The translations under genes were made by a program, and so were the position numbers. From Pseudomonadota bacterium (GTDB lineage Bacteria > Pseudomonadota > Gammaproteobacteria > Pseudomonadales > Oceanobacteraceae), in assembly GCA_030145845.1 (NCBI GenBank), contig JAIXHJ010000006.1, positions 168,822-232,821 on the forward strand: a stretch of 64,000 bases of DNA. Reading direction: 5' to 3'. Below, piece by piece: positions 16,685-25,177 of the stretch. The stretch's first letter is position 1; each line of letters starts with the position of its first letter. The notes beneath the pieces were generated by a model that was not told the origin of the DNA, did not search any database, and saw only the letters and a program-made list of their open reading frames with translations.

Positions 16685-17998
16685 TTATTTTTCCTCGGAT
16701 TTCACAGCAGACGGCGTCGACATCGCTTTTTTGTACTGGTAATAAGCGCCGCGCATACCGGTTTCAGAACACACGGCACCCTGTGGATTACCGTCCTCTG
16801 AAGTACGCAGGCGGGTCATGCCACGGTTAACCAGAATCCAGCCGTCGGTGCCGGCCATGGAGCCTTTCTGTACCCGCTCCCAGGCTTCGCCGTCATCCGG
16901 CGTGCCGAAACCCATCGGTCCCTGGAAATGCTCATGCAGGCGCATACGTTTCTGGTTAAATGCTGCCGGTGCCCCTTCACCACCCAGCGCCACGTGCTGG
17001 ATTTCGGTCTCGTCTACCGATACCGGACGCAGAACACGGAAAAACGCCATCGAGCAGGAAACGTTCGGGAACAGGTTGAGGTTGAAACCGGTACCGTGCG
17101 CTGCACGTACCAGTTTTTTCACTTCGTCTTCCGTTTTGCCTTCATCGCGCAGCGCCTGTGCCAGCTCGTTGAAGCGTTCCGGAATCGGCTGATCAAGGTC
17201 CGCCTCAAGGTCAATCAGCTGCGGAATCATCACCATCACACTGTGACCATTACCCAGATCTTCAACAAAACCTTCGCCATCCAGGAAGTCGAAAATATCG
17301 GCAGTGGCGTCATCCAGAGAGGTCACAAAGGATTTGTGCACAATCGGGAAGTGGTAGGCATCGGTGGTATTTTCCAGCTGAATTTTCCAGTTACCCGGGA
17401 AATTAAAGCGGTGTTCACCCAGCACTTTCAGCGGGTAGCCACCGCCCTGCTTCATAAACAGGTCGATCCACTTTTTCGCCCCGCCAAGGAAATCTTCCAG
17501 CGGCTGAATATCTTTGTTGAAGGTGGCGAAGACCATGCCCTGATAAGATTCCCAGCGCAGGCTTTCCAGCGGCATGTCTTTTTTATCGAACACACCGTCA
17601 TATTCTTCCGGCTTCGGCAGTGCACGCAGGGAACCGTCGAGACCATATCCCCAGCCGTGGTACGGACAGGTGAACGCTTTGGTTTTGCCTTTGCGGCCTT
17701 CACAGACGGTGGCACCACGGTGACGGCAGCGGTTCTGCAGTACGTGAATATTCATTTTCCGGTCACGTGACATGATCACCGGATGGCGGCCGACAAAGGC
17801 GGTTTTGAAGCTGCCGGCTTCCGGCACTTCACTTTCGTGACCGATATAGATCCAGTTATTGTTGAACACCAGGTCCATTTCTTCTTCGAAGATTTCCGGG
17901 TCAGAGTAAAGCTCTTTTCTTACCCGGCCATGTTCGGTGTCCACCATACCGGCAGCCTGCTGGCCGATATTTGTTTTCGCAATTAATTCACTCATCAT
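16685..17998 (-). CDS. iacC: Rieske ring-hydroxylating dioxygenase, alpha subunit
   Basis: The 437-residue protein carries a Rieske [2Fe-2S] centre with Cys91/His93 (CRHRG) and Cys111/His114 (CPYHGWGY), and a mononuclear iron site in DAYHFPIVH (Asp and two His, about residues 212-220). This is the catalytic subunit of an aromatic dioxygenase. In the iac route the IacCD oxygenase is assigned to conversion of dioxindole-3-acetate towards catechol. An AGGAA sequence precedes the tandem ATGATG start; either ATG could be used. No catechol dioxygenase gene follows in this window, so catechol must be handled elsewhere. Confidence 0.9.
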   Translation of the reverse strand: MMSELIAKTNIGQQAAGMVDTEHGRVRKELYSDPEIFEEEMDLVFNNNWIYIGHESEVPEAGSFKTAFVGRHPVIMSRDRKMNIHVLQNRCRHRGATVCEGRKGKTKAFTCPYHGWGYGLDGSLRALPKPEEYDGVFDKKDMPLESLRWESYQGMVFATFNKDIQPLEDFLGGAKKWIDLFMKQGGGYPLKVLGEHRFNFPGNWKIQLENTTDAYHFPIVHKSFVTSLDDATADIFDFLDGEGFVEDLGNGHSVMVMIPQLIDLEADLDQPIPERFNELAQALRDEGKTEDEVKKLVRAAHGTGFNLNLFPNVSCSMAFFRVLRPVSVDETEIQHVALGGEGAPAAFNQKRMRLHEHFQGPMGFGTPDDGEAWERVQKGSMAGTDGWILVNRGMTRLRTSEDGNPQGAVCSETGMRGAYYQYKKAMSTPSAVKSEEK

Positions 17999-18016
17999 TC
18001 ATTCCTGTATTAATCG

Positions 18017-18541
18017 TCAGTCGTCAGAGTCACTGCCGGGCACCGGCAAACGTTCATCACTGGACCAGTGGTCCACCGGACGGCTGAACAGGTTTTCGGT
18101 CTGGAAACGGGCCATGCGCCACGTTCCCTGCTCCTGTCTGAAATCAACTTCCAGACGGGCGCTGTTAAGGTGTGAACCACCGGCACTGAAACTGGAAACC
18201 TGAATCATGTTCCAGCTGCCGTGGGCTTCATGGCCGCTGACAACGATCTGTTCAGATGTCAGAAAATGCACATTCAGTGAAAAATGTGCCGGTTCAGTGG
18301 CGTACTGCGCCAGCATGGCGACAATCGCGTCACGGCTGTCGTAACCACCAAACGCTTTGGCGTAACGTGCCCCTTTGCCTTGCCAGCAGGCATCGGCGGT
18401 AAAACAGTTACCCAGCTCATCCAGCGGCGTGGCCGGATTCAGGTGATCGCATAAATCCATATAGCGGCTGATGCAGGCACGGATCGCTTTTTCGCTCTCC
18501 AGTTCACTGACGCGCTGACGCAGCTGCTCAAGCTCGTTCAT
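18017..18541 (-). CDS. iacI: SnoaL/NTF2-like protein of the iac operon
   Basis: The 174-residue product has the SnoaL-like fold: an N-terminal heptad helix (ELEQLRQRVSELESE), then RACISRYMDLCDHL and strands such as HFSLNVHFLTSEQI and ARLEVDFRQEQGTWRMARF. IacI is a small auxiliary protein in the IAA pathway whose catalytic role is not firmly settled; it is reported to help an early oxidation step. It overlaps neither neighbour: iacB ends 2 bp before it and iacC starts 18 bp after it. Confidence 0.8.
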   Translation of the reverse strand: MNELEQLRQRVSELESEKAIRACISRYMDLCDHLNPATPLDELGNCFTADACWQGKGARYAKAFGGYDSRDAIVAMLAQYATEPAHFSLNVHFLTSEQIVVSGHEAHGSWNMIQVSSFSAGGSHLNSARLEVDFRQEQGTWRMARFQTENLFSRPVDHWSSDERLPVPGSDSDD

Positions 18542-18543
18542 GA

Positions 18544-18906
18544 TCAGGTACGCTGCACAATCAGTTCACGGCCGATACGTGCTTCCACTTTGCAGTAGCG
18601 CCACAATTTGTACGGCGTCTCACCCACCGGGGTGGCGCGGAATAAATTGCAGCAGGCTGCCACGGTGTCGTAATCAGCAACATCAGCCAGCAGATAGGTT
18701 GTCCACGGGTAACCATCAGACGGACCGACCATACTCTGATCGTCATCCATGTTGCCCAGAACACTGACACCTTCCATGTCATGAATACCATTCCACATCT
18801 GACCAAAGGCAGCCCAGACTTCGAGCTGCTCTTCACGTGGAGCATCCATAAAATTCTGATTAATACCCATGCAGAAAAGTACACGCAGCGGTTTTTTATC
18901 ACTCAT
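18544..18906 (-). CDS. iacB: small conserved protein of the iac operon
   Basis: The 120-residue protein has no enzymatic motif I recognise. It reads as a small alpha/beta domain (LRVLFCMGIN at the start, then a helix EEQLEVWAAFGQMW, and YPWTTYLLADVADYD), similar in pattern to dimeric ferredoxin-like barrels. Named IacB from its place between iacA and iacI, exactly as in the described iacHABICDEFG order. Its role in IAA degradation is unknown. AGGAG lies 6-10 bp before the ATG. Confidence 0.75.
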   Translation of the reverse strand: MSDKKPLRVLFCMGINQNFMDAPREEQLEVWAAFGQMWNGIHDMEGVSVLGNMDDDQSMVGPSDGYPWTTYLLADVADYDTVAACCNLFRATPVGETPYKLWRYCKVEARIGRELIVQRT

Positions 18907-18926
18907 AATTTGGTCTCCTTATCGGA

Positions 18927-20072
18927 TTACAGATAACCAGGTAACGGGTCATGTCCGAAGAACATGGCACCGGCATTTTTCAGGGTGATCACACCCATAA
19001 AGGCGTGCTGGGTCGGCATCATGGAGTCGCGCATAATCCGGCACAGAGGATGATCGGTATAAGTACTGGTCATGCCCGCTACCTGATAGGCAGTGCGGAT
19101 GGATTCAGCACATTCACTGGTCAGGTGCGTGGTCGAAAGACGCAGCAGACTGACCTGTTGCGGCGTCGGTGCAGCGCCGGCTTTAATGGTGTTCCAGACG
19201 TCTTCGGTGGTGTCGTAAAAGAAGGAACGGGAAGCACGCAGACGCGCTTCAGCCCTGGCAATTTCAATCTGCACATATTCACGTTCGCCCATGTTCGGGG
19301 CACCGGTGACTGATTTACGTCCGGCCGCCATACCCTGCACAATATCGAGCGCTTCACGGGCCATACCGGCGGTGGTTACCGACAGCACCTGCGCAGCAAA
19401 AGAAAGACTCGGATAGCGGAAAAAATCCGAATCTATATTCGGCTTACCACCACGGACAAAGGTCCATTCTTCCGGTACAAAAACGTCCTCCACCACCAGA
19501 TCGTGACTGCCGGTACCCACCATGCCGATCACATCCCAGTTGGGTTCAATACGGATTTTTTCCGCCGGCATCACCGCCATGCGCGGCAGAGGTTCACCAT
19601 CATCCGGCTGAATGCCGACACCGATCAGGGAAGCCCCCATGGAACCACTGCCGAATTTCCAGCGGCCACTGACCATAAAGCCGCCATCCACACGTTTGGC
19701 CGGCTGGGTCGGAAAAATACCACCGGCAAATACCACATCCGGACCATCGCCCCAGACTTTCTTCACCGTATCCAGCGGCAGTGCTGCCAGATAAGCCGGA
19801 TTCATACCGAAACTTGCCACCCAGCCGGCGGAACCGTCCGCGGCCGCAACCGCTTCCACCATCTGCAGAAATTCGGCCGGGCTGCGTTCATCCCCCCCCA
19901 GTTCCTGCGGAACCATGGCGCGGTAAACACCGGCTTTCTGAAAGCGTTCAACGATGTCTTGTGACACAAACTGCTGATCTTCAAATTCCTGTCTGCGCTG
20001 ACGGATATCAGCCAGCAGAGCATCGAATTCAGCGCCTCCCCACAGGGATTTATCCAACTGATAACTGGGCAT
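18927..20072 (-). CDS. iacA: flavin-dependent indole-3-acetate monooxygenase (acyl-CoA-dehydrogenase fold)
   Basis: The 381-residue protein has the acyl-CoA dehydrogenase fold used by two-component (group D) flavin monooxygenases: an N-terminal helical domain with VPQELGGDERSPAEFLQMVE, a central beta domain with GRWKFGSGSMGAS and MVGTGSHDLVVEDVFVP, and a C-terminal helical bundle. IacA starts IAA degradation by oxygenating the indole ring, using reduced flavin from IacG. The start was placed at 20072, preceded by GGAG, because the longer frame overlaps iacH and adds a segment without family match. The iacH stop lies 7 bp upstream. Confidence 0.87.
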   Translation of the reverse strand: MPSYQLDKSLWGGAEFDALLADIRQRRQEFEDQQFVSQDIVERFQKAGVYRAMVPQELGGDERSPAEFLQMVEAVAAADGSAGWVASFGMNPAYLAALPLDTVKKVWGDGPDVVFAGGIFPTQPAKRVDGGFMVSGRWKFGSGSMGASLIGVGIQPDDGEPLPRMAVMPAEKIRIEPNWDVIGMVGTGSHDLVVEDVFVPEEWTFVRGGKPNIDSDFFRYPSLSFAAQVLSVTTAGMAREALDIVQGMAAGRKSVTGAPNMGEREYVQIEIARAEARLRASRSFFYDTTEDVWNTIKAGAAPTPQQVSLLRLSTTHLTSECAESIRTAYQVAGMTSTYTDHPLCRIMRDSMMPTQHAFMGVITLKNAGAMFFGHDPLPGYL

Positions 20073-20079
20073 GAGTTTC

Positions 20080-21219
20080 TTATCTCCGGGTAAATTGCTT
20101 ATTGCTGTGACAACGGCGGGCAATCACCTCAGCCACTGCACACAGCTGTTCGTCCGCCCCTTTCGCAGCCACCAGCTGCAGGCCTGCCGGCAGGCCCGAG
20201 GCACCCGTCAGAGGAATACTGATCGCAGGGTGGCCACTGAGGTTGAAAGGACGAACGCAGGAAGTCATACCGAGCAGAGCGCGGGTGTCGGCCGCCTCCT
20301 CTGCCGGTAATGGATAATCGGGCATAGTCGGCAGCGCCAGCACACTGCAGGACGCCAGCAGCCGGTCAGTTGCGGCACTGAACTCCGCTCTTACCTGTTC
20401 GGCATGAGCGAGCTCCTCATCGCTGGTGCGGCTGGCTGCCAGCAGGCGCCCGGTGACGTCATCACCGACCAGCCCCGTCGCCACCAGCTCACGGCAGGCG
20501 AGCCAGGATTCACGGTTAATAACCGTCATGCCGGCCGCGTAAGCCGCGTCCATTCCCGGCAATGACACCGGCGTCAGGGCAAAGCCCGACAGCGTCAGCG
20601 CCTCACTGATGGCGGCCTGAATTTCCGTATGAACGCCGTCGATACTGAGAACACCAATGGTGATGCCGTCAGCTGCCGGCTGCGCTGCAAAGTCAGGACA
20701 AATGACGGTCATAACGGCCTGCAGCGGTGCCATGGAGGCGGCAAAAACCCCGACACAGTCGAGTGTGGTCTGAGCCGGCATCACGCCACTGCGGCTGATA
20801 CGGCCGAAGGTGGGTTTCAGTCCGAACACACCGCAACAGGCCGCTGGTATGCGCACGGAACCGCCGGTATCCGTGCCCAGTGCCGCGTCGCATAAGCCGG
20901 CGGCAACGGCGGCGGCAGAACCACTGGAAGAGCCGCCGGGAATACGGCCCGGGTAGCGCGGGTTCTCTGCGGTACCAGTCCAGCGATTAATGCCGGTAGT
21001 GCCGAATGCCAGTTCGTGCAGATTGGTCTTGCCGTTGACCTGCCAGCCGGCAGTCAGCAGACGCTGAACCACCTCTGCACTCTCTCTCGCCGGCGGCGCC
21101 ATCTCCAGCGCCCGGCTGCCGGCCCGGGTACGGCAGCCACGAACGTCGATGGTGTCTTTCACCATGACGGTCGGCGCCTGGGCCGGACCCAGCCTGAGAG
21201 ATTCAACAACAATCGACAT
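20080..21219 (-). CDS. iacH: amidase-signature family amidase
   Basis: The 379-residue enzyme shows the amidase-signature triad: Lys in VMVKDTID (residue ~21), cis-Ser and nucleophile Ser in the GGSSSGSAAAVA and GTDTGGSVRIPA regions. It heads the operon. IacH homologues accompany IAA clusters; hydrolysis of an indole-acetamide, an IAA-amino-acid conjugate or an intermediate has been considered, but its role is not settled. At 379 residues it is shorter than GatA-type amidases. GAGGT precedes the ATG by 9 bp. The upstream leader contains an unusual set of interleaved inverted repeats. Confidence 0.83.
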   Translation of the reverse strand: MSIVVESLRLGPAQAPTVMVKDTIDVRGCRTRAGSRALEMAPPARESAEVVQRLLTAGWQVNGKTNLHELAFGTTGINRWTGTAENPRYPGRIPGGSSSGSAAAVAAGLCDAALGTDTGGSVRIPAACCGVFGLKPTFGRISRSGVMPAQTTLDCVGVFAASMAPLQAVMTVICPDFAAQPAADGITIGVLSIDGVHTEIQAAISEALTLSGFALTPVSLPGMDAAYAAGMTVINRESWLACRELVATGLVGDDVTGRLLAASRTSDEELAHAEQVRAEFSAATDRLLASCSVLALPTMPDYPLPAEEAADTRALLGMTSCVRPFNLSGHPAISIPLTGASGLPAGLQLVAAKGADEQLCAVAEVIARRCHSNKQFTRR

Positions 21220-21240
21220 GCACGCTTACCTCGTATTAGT

Positions 21241-21291
21241 CACGGACAGAAACGCAGCGGAAAAACCGCTCAGTCCGTGTCTGCGTTTTTT
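21241..21291 (-). promoter_or_regulatory. interleaved inverted repeats in the iacH leader
   Basis: Read on the minus strand in order: AAACGCAG, CACGGAC, a GCGG-TTTTT-CCGC hairpin, CTGCGTTT, GTCCGTG. The first pairs with the fourth and the second with the fifth, so the two stems are mutually exclusive or form a pseudoknot. This ends 22 bp before the iacH ATG, close to its ribosome site. Read on the plus strand, the CTGCGTTTTTTC end looks like a terminator. Confidence 0.4.
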
Positions 21292-21320
21292 CTAAAATCC
21301 ACAGACAAGCGTTCAAAGTC

Positions 21321-21349
21321 AATTTAATTTTCAATTATTTTTGCAATTA
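21321..21349. promoter_or_regulatory. candidate operator upstream of iacH
   Basis: AATTTAATTT and TTTGCAATTA occur 9 bp apart, matching a similar pair at 7213-7246. CAATTATTTT here also resembles one arm of the palindrome before iacR. It is a candidate IacR or AraC-type regulator site. Confidence 0.3.
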
Positions 21350-21884
21350 ATATTTTGGTGCACGCAGATCAAAAAAGATCGTTATTGGTGCAAAAAACAG
21401 AAGGCTTAATTATCTGGAAATGATCCCACAAATAATCTCAAGTTATTGTTTTTTATATAATTTTTTAATAATCACGAAAAACAAGCATAAAATAAAACCA
21501 CACAAATAAAGCGGTTTATAGCCATCAGCAAAGTTTACATTTCAAGTTTTTTAATGCGATTTTTAATCACTTTTTAACGTTAAAAAATGACAAAAATTAC
21601 CCACCGGTAAAATCCTGCAATCCGCCTCCGGCCGTGGATTTATGCCGCCTCAGGCATGTTCCAGCAGCCGGCGGATGGCTCTCCAGCAGGGTCATGATGG
21701 CATCGTCACGCCCTCTGCCCGCTCCTTGTGCGCAACGGCTTCTGGCACGGGAGCTGCTAAACCCTCTGCGGCAACCTGCTCATCCGGGCAGGACAAAACT
21801 CAGCGCGCAGGGATCCCAGGTTGTAACCGTGCTCCGCACCGGCAACCACAGAACAGAAACGCCCTGCCCCATTCGGAGACCGTC

Positions 21885-23030
21885 ATGCTGTCTAAAAAAT
21901 TACTTTCTGCAGTCGCCCTTACCACGACCTTTGCCTGCTCTGTGGCCCAGGCCGAGATCAAAGTCGGCGTTGTCACCTCATCCACCGGGCCGATTGCCCT
22001 GGTCGGTATTCCGCAGAAAAATTCCGTACCCCTGCTGCCGACCACCATCGCCGGAGAGAAAGTCACTTACATCAACCTGGATGACAGCAGCGATCCGAGC
22101 ACCGCTGTTAAAGCATTTAAAAAGCTCATTAATGACGAGCAGGTCGACGCCATCATCGGGCCAAGCGGTACCGCCAGCGCCATGGGTGTGATTCAGTTCG
22201 CGGCCGGTTCCGGCACGCCCATGCTGGCCCCGACCGGCAGTGCTGCCGTTGTTCTGCCGATGACAGAGCAGAAAAAATGGGTATTCAAAACCACCCAGAA
22301 TGACGACCTGATTGCTTCAGCTCTGGTTGAGCAGATGCAGAAAGACGGCATCAAAACCCTGGGCATGATCGGTACTGCCGACCCTTATGGTGAAAACTGG
22401 GCCAAAGTGATGGCCGGCCTGACAGAAAAAGCCGGTATTAAAATCACCGCATCAGAAAGCTTCCAGCGTCAGGACACTTCCATTACCGGTCAGGCTCTGA
22501 AAGTCTTTATGGCTAACCCGGATGCCGTTCTGGTCGCCGCACCGGGCAGCTCTTCCGTACTGCCGCAGACCACACTGAAAGAACAGGGTTACCAGGGTCG
22601 CATGTACCAGACTCATGGTGCCGCACTGGATCCGTTCCTGAAACTGGGTGGTAAAGCAGTTGAAGGTACCGTACTGGCAGCCAGCCTGATGCTGGTACTG
22701 GATGAAGTTGCGGACAGCAAATCAAAAGAAATCGCTACCCAATACGTGAATGATTACAAAGCTCTGTATGGTCACGCACCGGCGACCTTTGGTGCCAATG
22801 TCTACGACGCTGGTCTGCTGCTGCAGAACGCTATTCCGGTTGCCCTGAAAAGCGCCAAACCAGGCACCAAAGAATTCCGTGCAGCCCTGCGCGATGCACT
22901 GGAAAACACCAGCGAACTGGCCGCAACCCAGGGCGTATACAACATGACTCCGGCAGACCACAGCGGTTTTGATGAACGCGGACGCGTGATGATTACCGTT
23001 AAAGATGGCCAGTGGAAGCTGCTGAAATAA
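21885..23030 (+). CDS. ABC-transporter substrate-binding protein, branched-chain amino acid type
   Basis: The 381-residue protein has a Sec signal peptide (cleavage after SVAQA, about residue 23) and a Leu/Ile/Val-binding-protein fold: the TSSTGPIALVGIPQKN opening, VDAIIGPSGTASAMG, and the GTADPYGENWAKVM hinge region. It would capture the substrate in the periplasm for the permease/ATPase genes downstream. The start is the ATG at 21885 with GGAG 8-9 bp upstream; the longer frame has no signal peptide at its head. Homologues bind amino acids, amides or aromatic acids; an aromatic or indolic ligand is plausible beside iac genes but unproven. Confidence 0.87.
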   Translation: MLSKKLLSAVALTTTFACSVAQAEIKVGVVTSSTGPIALVGIPQKNSVPLLPTTIAGEKVTYINLDDSSDPSTAVKAFKKLINDEQVDAIIGPSGTASAMGVIQFAAGSGTPMLAPTGSAAVVLPMTEQKKWVFKTTQNDDLIASALVEQMQKDGIKTLGMIGTADPYGENWAKVMAGLTEKAGIKITASESFQRQDTSITGQALKVFMANPDAVLVAAPGSSSVLPQTTLKEQGYQGRMYQTHGAALDPFLKLGGKAVEGTVLAASLMLVLDEVADSKSKEIATQYVNDYKALYGHAPATFGANVYDAGLLLQNAIPVALKSAKPGTKEFRAALRDALENTSELAATQGVYNMTPADHSGFDERGRVMITVKDGQWKLLK

Positions 23031-23056
23031 TCAGCAGCCGACGAGCGGAGAACACT

Positions 23057-24040
23057 ATGAGCATTATTCTGAAAACCCCGATCACTGATTCTGTTGCCTG
23101 GAAGGGACAGGATCTGGTGAAAGACGACTCCTGGATTTTTTATCTGTCCGATGACAGTCTGGCCTGCATTGCCGAGAGTCTGGCGTTCTGCAAATCCCGC
23201 GGCGCTCAGGTGCCGGCGATCACTGCTGAAGACTTTCCGGTCAGCGGCAAGCTGAAAGAAGATATCGCTTTCTTCTCTGAAGAGCTGGAAAACGGCCGTG
23301 GCTTTGTATTAATCCGCGGTCTTGGCAAAACCGGCTACAGCGAAGAAGATCTGCAGACCGTTTATTATGGTATCGGCCTGCACATGGGCACCCCGGTCAG
23401 TCAGAACCCGAAAGGCGAGATGATCGGTAAAGTCACCAGTGTCGGCGATCCGTCTGAACGCAATACCCGCGTCTATGAAACCAACGCTTACCTGCCCTAC
23501 CACACTGACCTGTCGGATGTGGTTGGCCTGTTATCCATCCGCAAAGCGAAAAGTGGTGGTCTGAGCAGCCTGGTCAGTGCGGCAACGGTTTATAACGAAA
23601 TTCTCACCAAACACCCGGAATATACCGGCCTGCTTTACCGTCCGATTTATTTCAATCATCTGGGTGAAGAACTGCCGAGCCTGTCGCCGATTTTCAGTTA
23701 CCACAACGGCAAGCTCGCCTGCCGTTACCTGCGTAAATACATCGAAGATGGTCAGGCAATCCGCAATATATCTCTGTCAAAAGTCGAACTGGAAATGCTC
23801 GATCTGATTGATTCCATTATTCACGACGACGCCATCCGCATGGATATGATGCTGGAACCCGGCGATATCCAGTTCGCCAACAATTACACCGTCATGCATT
23901 CAAGAACCAGCTTTGAAGACCATGATGATCCTGAACTGAAACGCCGCCTGCTGCGTCTGTGGCTGAAAATGCCGAATGCCCGGGCACTGGCTCCGGAATT
24001 TCCGGGCCGTAACGGCATTCCGGCCAGGCAGGATAGCTGA
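23057..24040 (+). CDS. TauD/TfdA-family Fe(II)-dependent dioxygenase
   Basis: The 327-residue protein has the jelly-roll oxygenase iron triad: His and Asp in YHTDLSD (about residue 153-155) and the distal His in NYTVMHSRTSF, followed by the 2-oxoglutarate-binding Arg region RRLLRLWL. Members hydroxylate carbon next to heteroatoms. It lies inside an ABC-importer operon, between the binding-protein and permease genes, so its substrate is probably the imported compound or a product of it. GGAG lies 7 bp before the ATG. The exact reaction is not predictable from sequence. Confidence 0.8.
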   Translation: MSIILKTPITDSVAWKGQDLVKDDSWIFYLSDDSLACIAESLAFCKSRGAQVPAITAEDFPVSGKLKEDIAFFSEELENGRGFVLIRGLGKTGYSEEDLQTVYYGIGLHMGTPVSQNPKGEMIGKVTSVGDPSERNTRVYETNAYLPYHTDLSDVVGLLSIRKAKSGGLSSLVSAATVYNEILTKHPEYTGLLYRPIYFNHLGEELPSLSPIFSYHNGKLACRYLRKYIEDGQAIRNISLSKVELEMLDLIDSIIHDDAIRMDMMLEPGDIQFANNYTVMHSRTSFEDHDDPELKRRLLRLWLKMPNARALAPEFPGRNGIPARQDS

Positions 24041-24048
24041 CTCAGGCC

Positions 24049-24106
24049 TTCTGCCGGTGACGGCAGAAAAAGGCAGCGCCGGGCCGTGGATTGGCTCCGC
24101 GCTGCC
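24049..24106 (+). other. two hairpins between dioxygenase and permease genes
   Basis: TTCTGCCG-GTGA-CGGCAGAA (24049-24068) is a perfect 8-bp hairpin without a T-run; GGCAGCGC / GCGCTGCC (24072-24106) is a second inverted repeat. They may stabilise or separate mRNA segments inside the operon. Confidence 0.4.
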
Positions 24107-24139
24107 CCGATCCTATTGTCAATTTGTTAGGGCTTGAAC

Positions 24140-25177
24140 ATGAATTTTCAAATCGCCGTCCTGCTGGGTCAGGATGGCATCACCAATGGTGCTATTTACG
24201 CACTGCTGGCTCTGTCCATTATTCTGGTATTTACCGTGACGCGGATTCTGCTGATCCCGCTCGGTGAATTCGTTACTTACGGCGCACTGACCATGGCTGC
24301 TTTTCAGAGTGGCCGCAGCACCGGCGTGGTCTGGCTGCTGCTGATTATGATTGTGATCGGTTGTGCGCTCGATATCAGGAACCTGCTTAAAAATGGTTAC
24401 GACCTGCGTAAGGTGCAGTGGATTATCCTGAAACTTGCGTACGCCGGCGCCATGGTGGCACTGACTCAGTTACTGACACTGAGTGAAATCCCGATGTTCC
24501 TGCAGGTCATTCTGACTATGATGCTGCTGGTGCCGGTCGGTCCGATGATGTACCGCCTGTTCTTCCAGCCCATTGCCTCTGCCCAGCCACTGGTGCTGCT
24601 GATTGTGTCGATTGCTGTTCACGTCGCCATGGTCGGTATTGGCCTGCTGCTGTTCGGCCCGGAAGGCGGACGGACGCAACCCTTTTCCGATACGGTATTC
24701 CGTCTCGGCAGTGTGATGCTGAAAAGCCAGACCCTGTGGGTCATTATTGTTTCCATCGCCCTGATTGTATTCCTCTTCCTCGCCTTTGAACGCACTCTGT
24801 ACGGTAAAGCCCTGCGTGCGACTGCTGTTAACCGCATGGGCGCACGGCTGATGGGTATTTCGCCGGATTTTGCCGGTAAAGCCACCTTTGCTCTGGCGGC
24901 CTTTATTGGTGTGCTGTCAGGGATTCTGATTGCCCCCATCACCACTCTCTATTTTGATTCAGGATTCGTCATCAGTCTGAAAGGCTTTGTCGGCGCCATT
25001 ATCGGCGGCCTGATCAGTTACCCGCTGGCCGCCATCGGCGCCGTTGGTGTGGGTCTGGTTGAAGCCTTTTCCATGTTCTGGGCCAGTGACTATAAAGAAG
25101 TCATTGTCTTTACCCTGATTATTCCATTCCTGATCTGGCGCTCGCTGACCAGCCATCATGTGGAGGACGAAGAATGA
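24140..25177 (+). CDS. branched-chain amino acid-type ABC transporter permease (LivH-like)
   Basis: The 345-residue integral membrane protein has about eight hydrophobic segments and the LivH hallmarks: a DGITNGAIYALLALSII start, GKALRATAVNRMGARLMGI (the cytoplasmic loop contacting the ATPase) and GFVGAIIGGLISYPLAAIGA near the end. It pairs with the LivM domain of the next gene to form the transmembrane channel. The gene ends in an ATGA overlap with the following fusion gene, so translation is coupled. TAGGG precedes the ATG. Confidence 0.87.
   Translation: MNFQIAVLLGQDGITNGAIYALLALSIILVFTVTRILLIPLGEFVTYGALTMAAFQSGRSTGVVWLLLIMIVIGCALDIRNLLKNGYDLRKVQWIILKLAYAGAMVALTQLLTLSEIPMFLQVILTMMLLVPVGPMMYRLFFQPIASAQPLVLLIVSIAVHVAMVGIGLLLFGPEGGRTQPFSDTVFRLGSVMLKSQTLWVIIVSIALIVFLFLAFERTLYGKALRATAVNRMGARLMGISPDFAGKATFALAAFIGVLSGILIAPITTLYFDSGFVISLKGFVGAIIGGLISYPLAAIGAVGVGLVEAFSMFWASDYKEVIVFTLIIPFLIWRSLTSHHVEDEE

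Larger units (their letters stand above)
21220..21884. promoter_or_regulatory. 665-bp divergent regulatory region between iacH and the ABC-transporter operon
   Basis: The half next to iacH (21290-21600) is strongly AT-rich, with runs of A and T; the half next to the binding-protein gene is GC-rich without any convincing ORF. It contains the iacH leader repeats, a candidate operator and a TTGGTGCA direct repeat (21355 and 21385, 30 bp apart). The main promoters of both operons must lie here. No gene is seen on either strand. Confidence 0.6.

Noticed and set aside
20073..20123. Longer start for iacA overlapping iacH
   Set aside because: The extension has no family match and would overlap iacH; the ATG at 20072 has GGAG upstream and gives the expected length.
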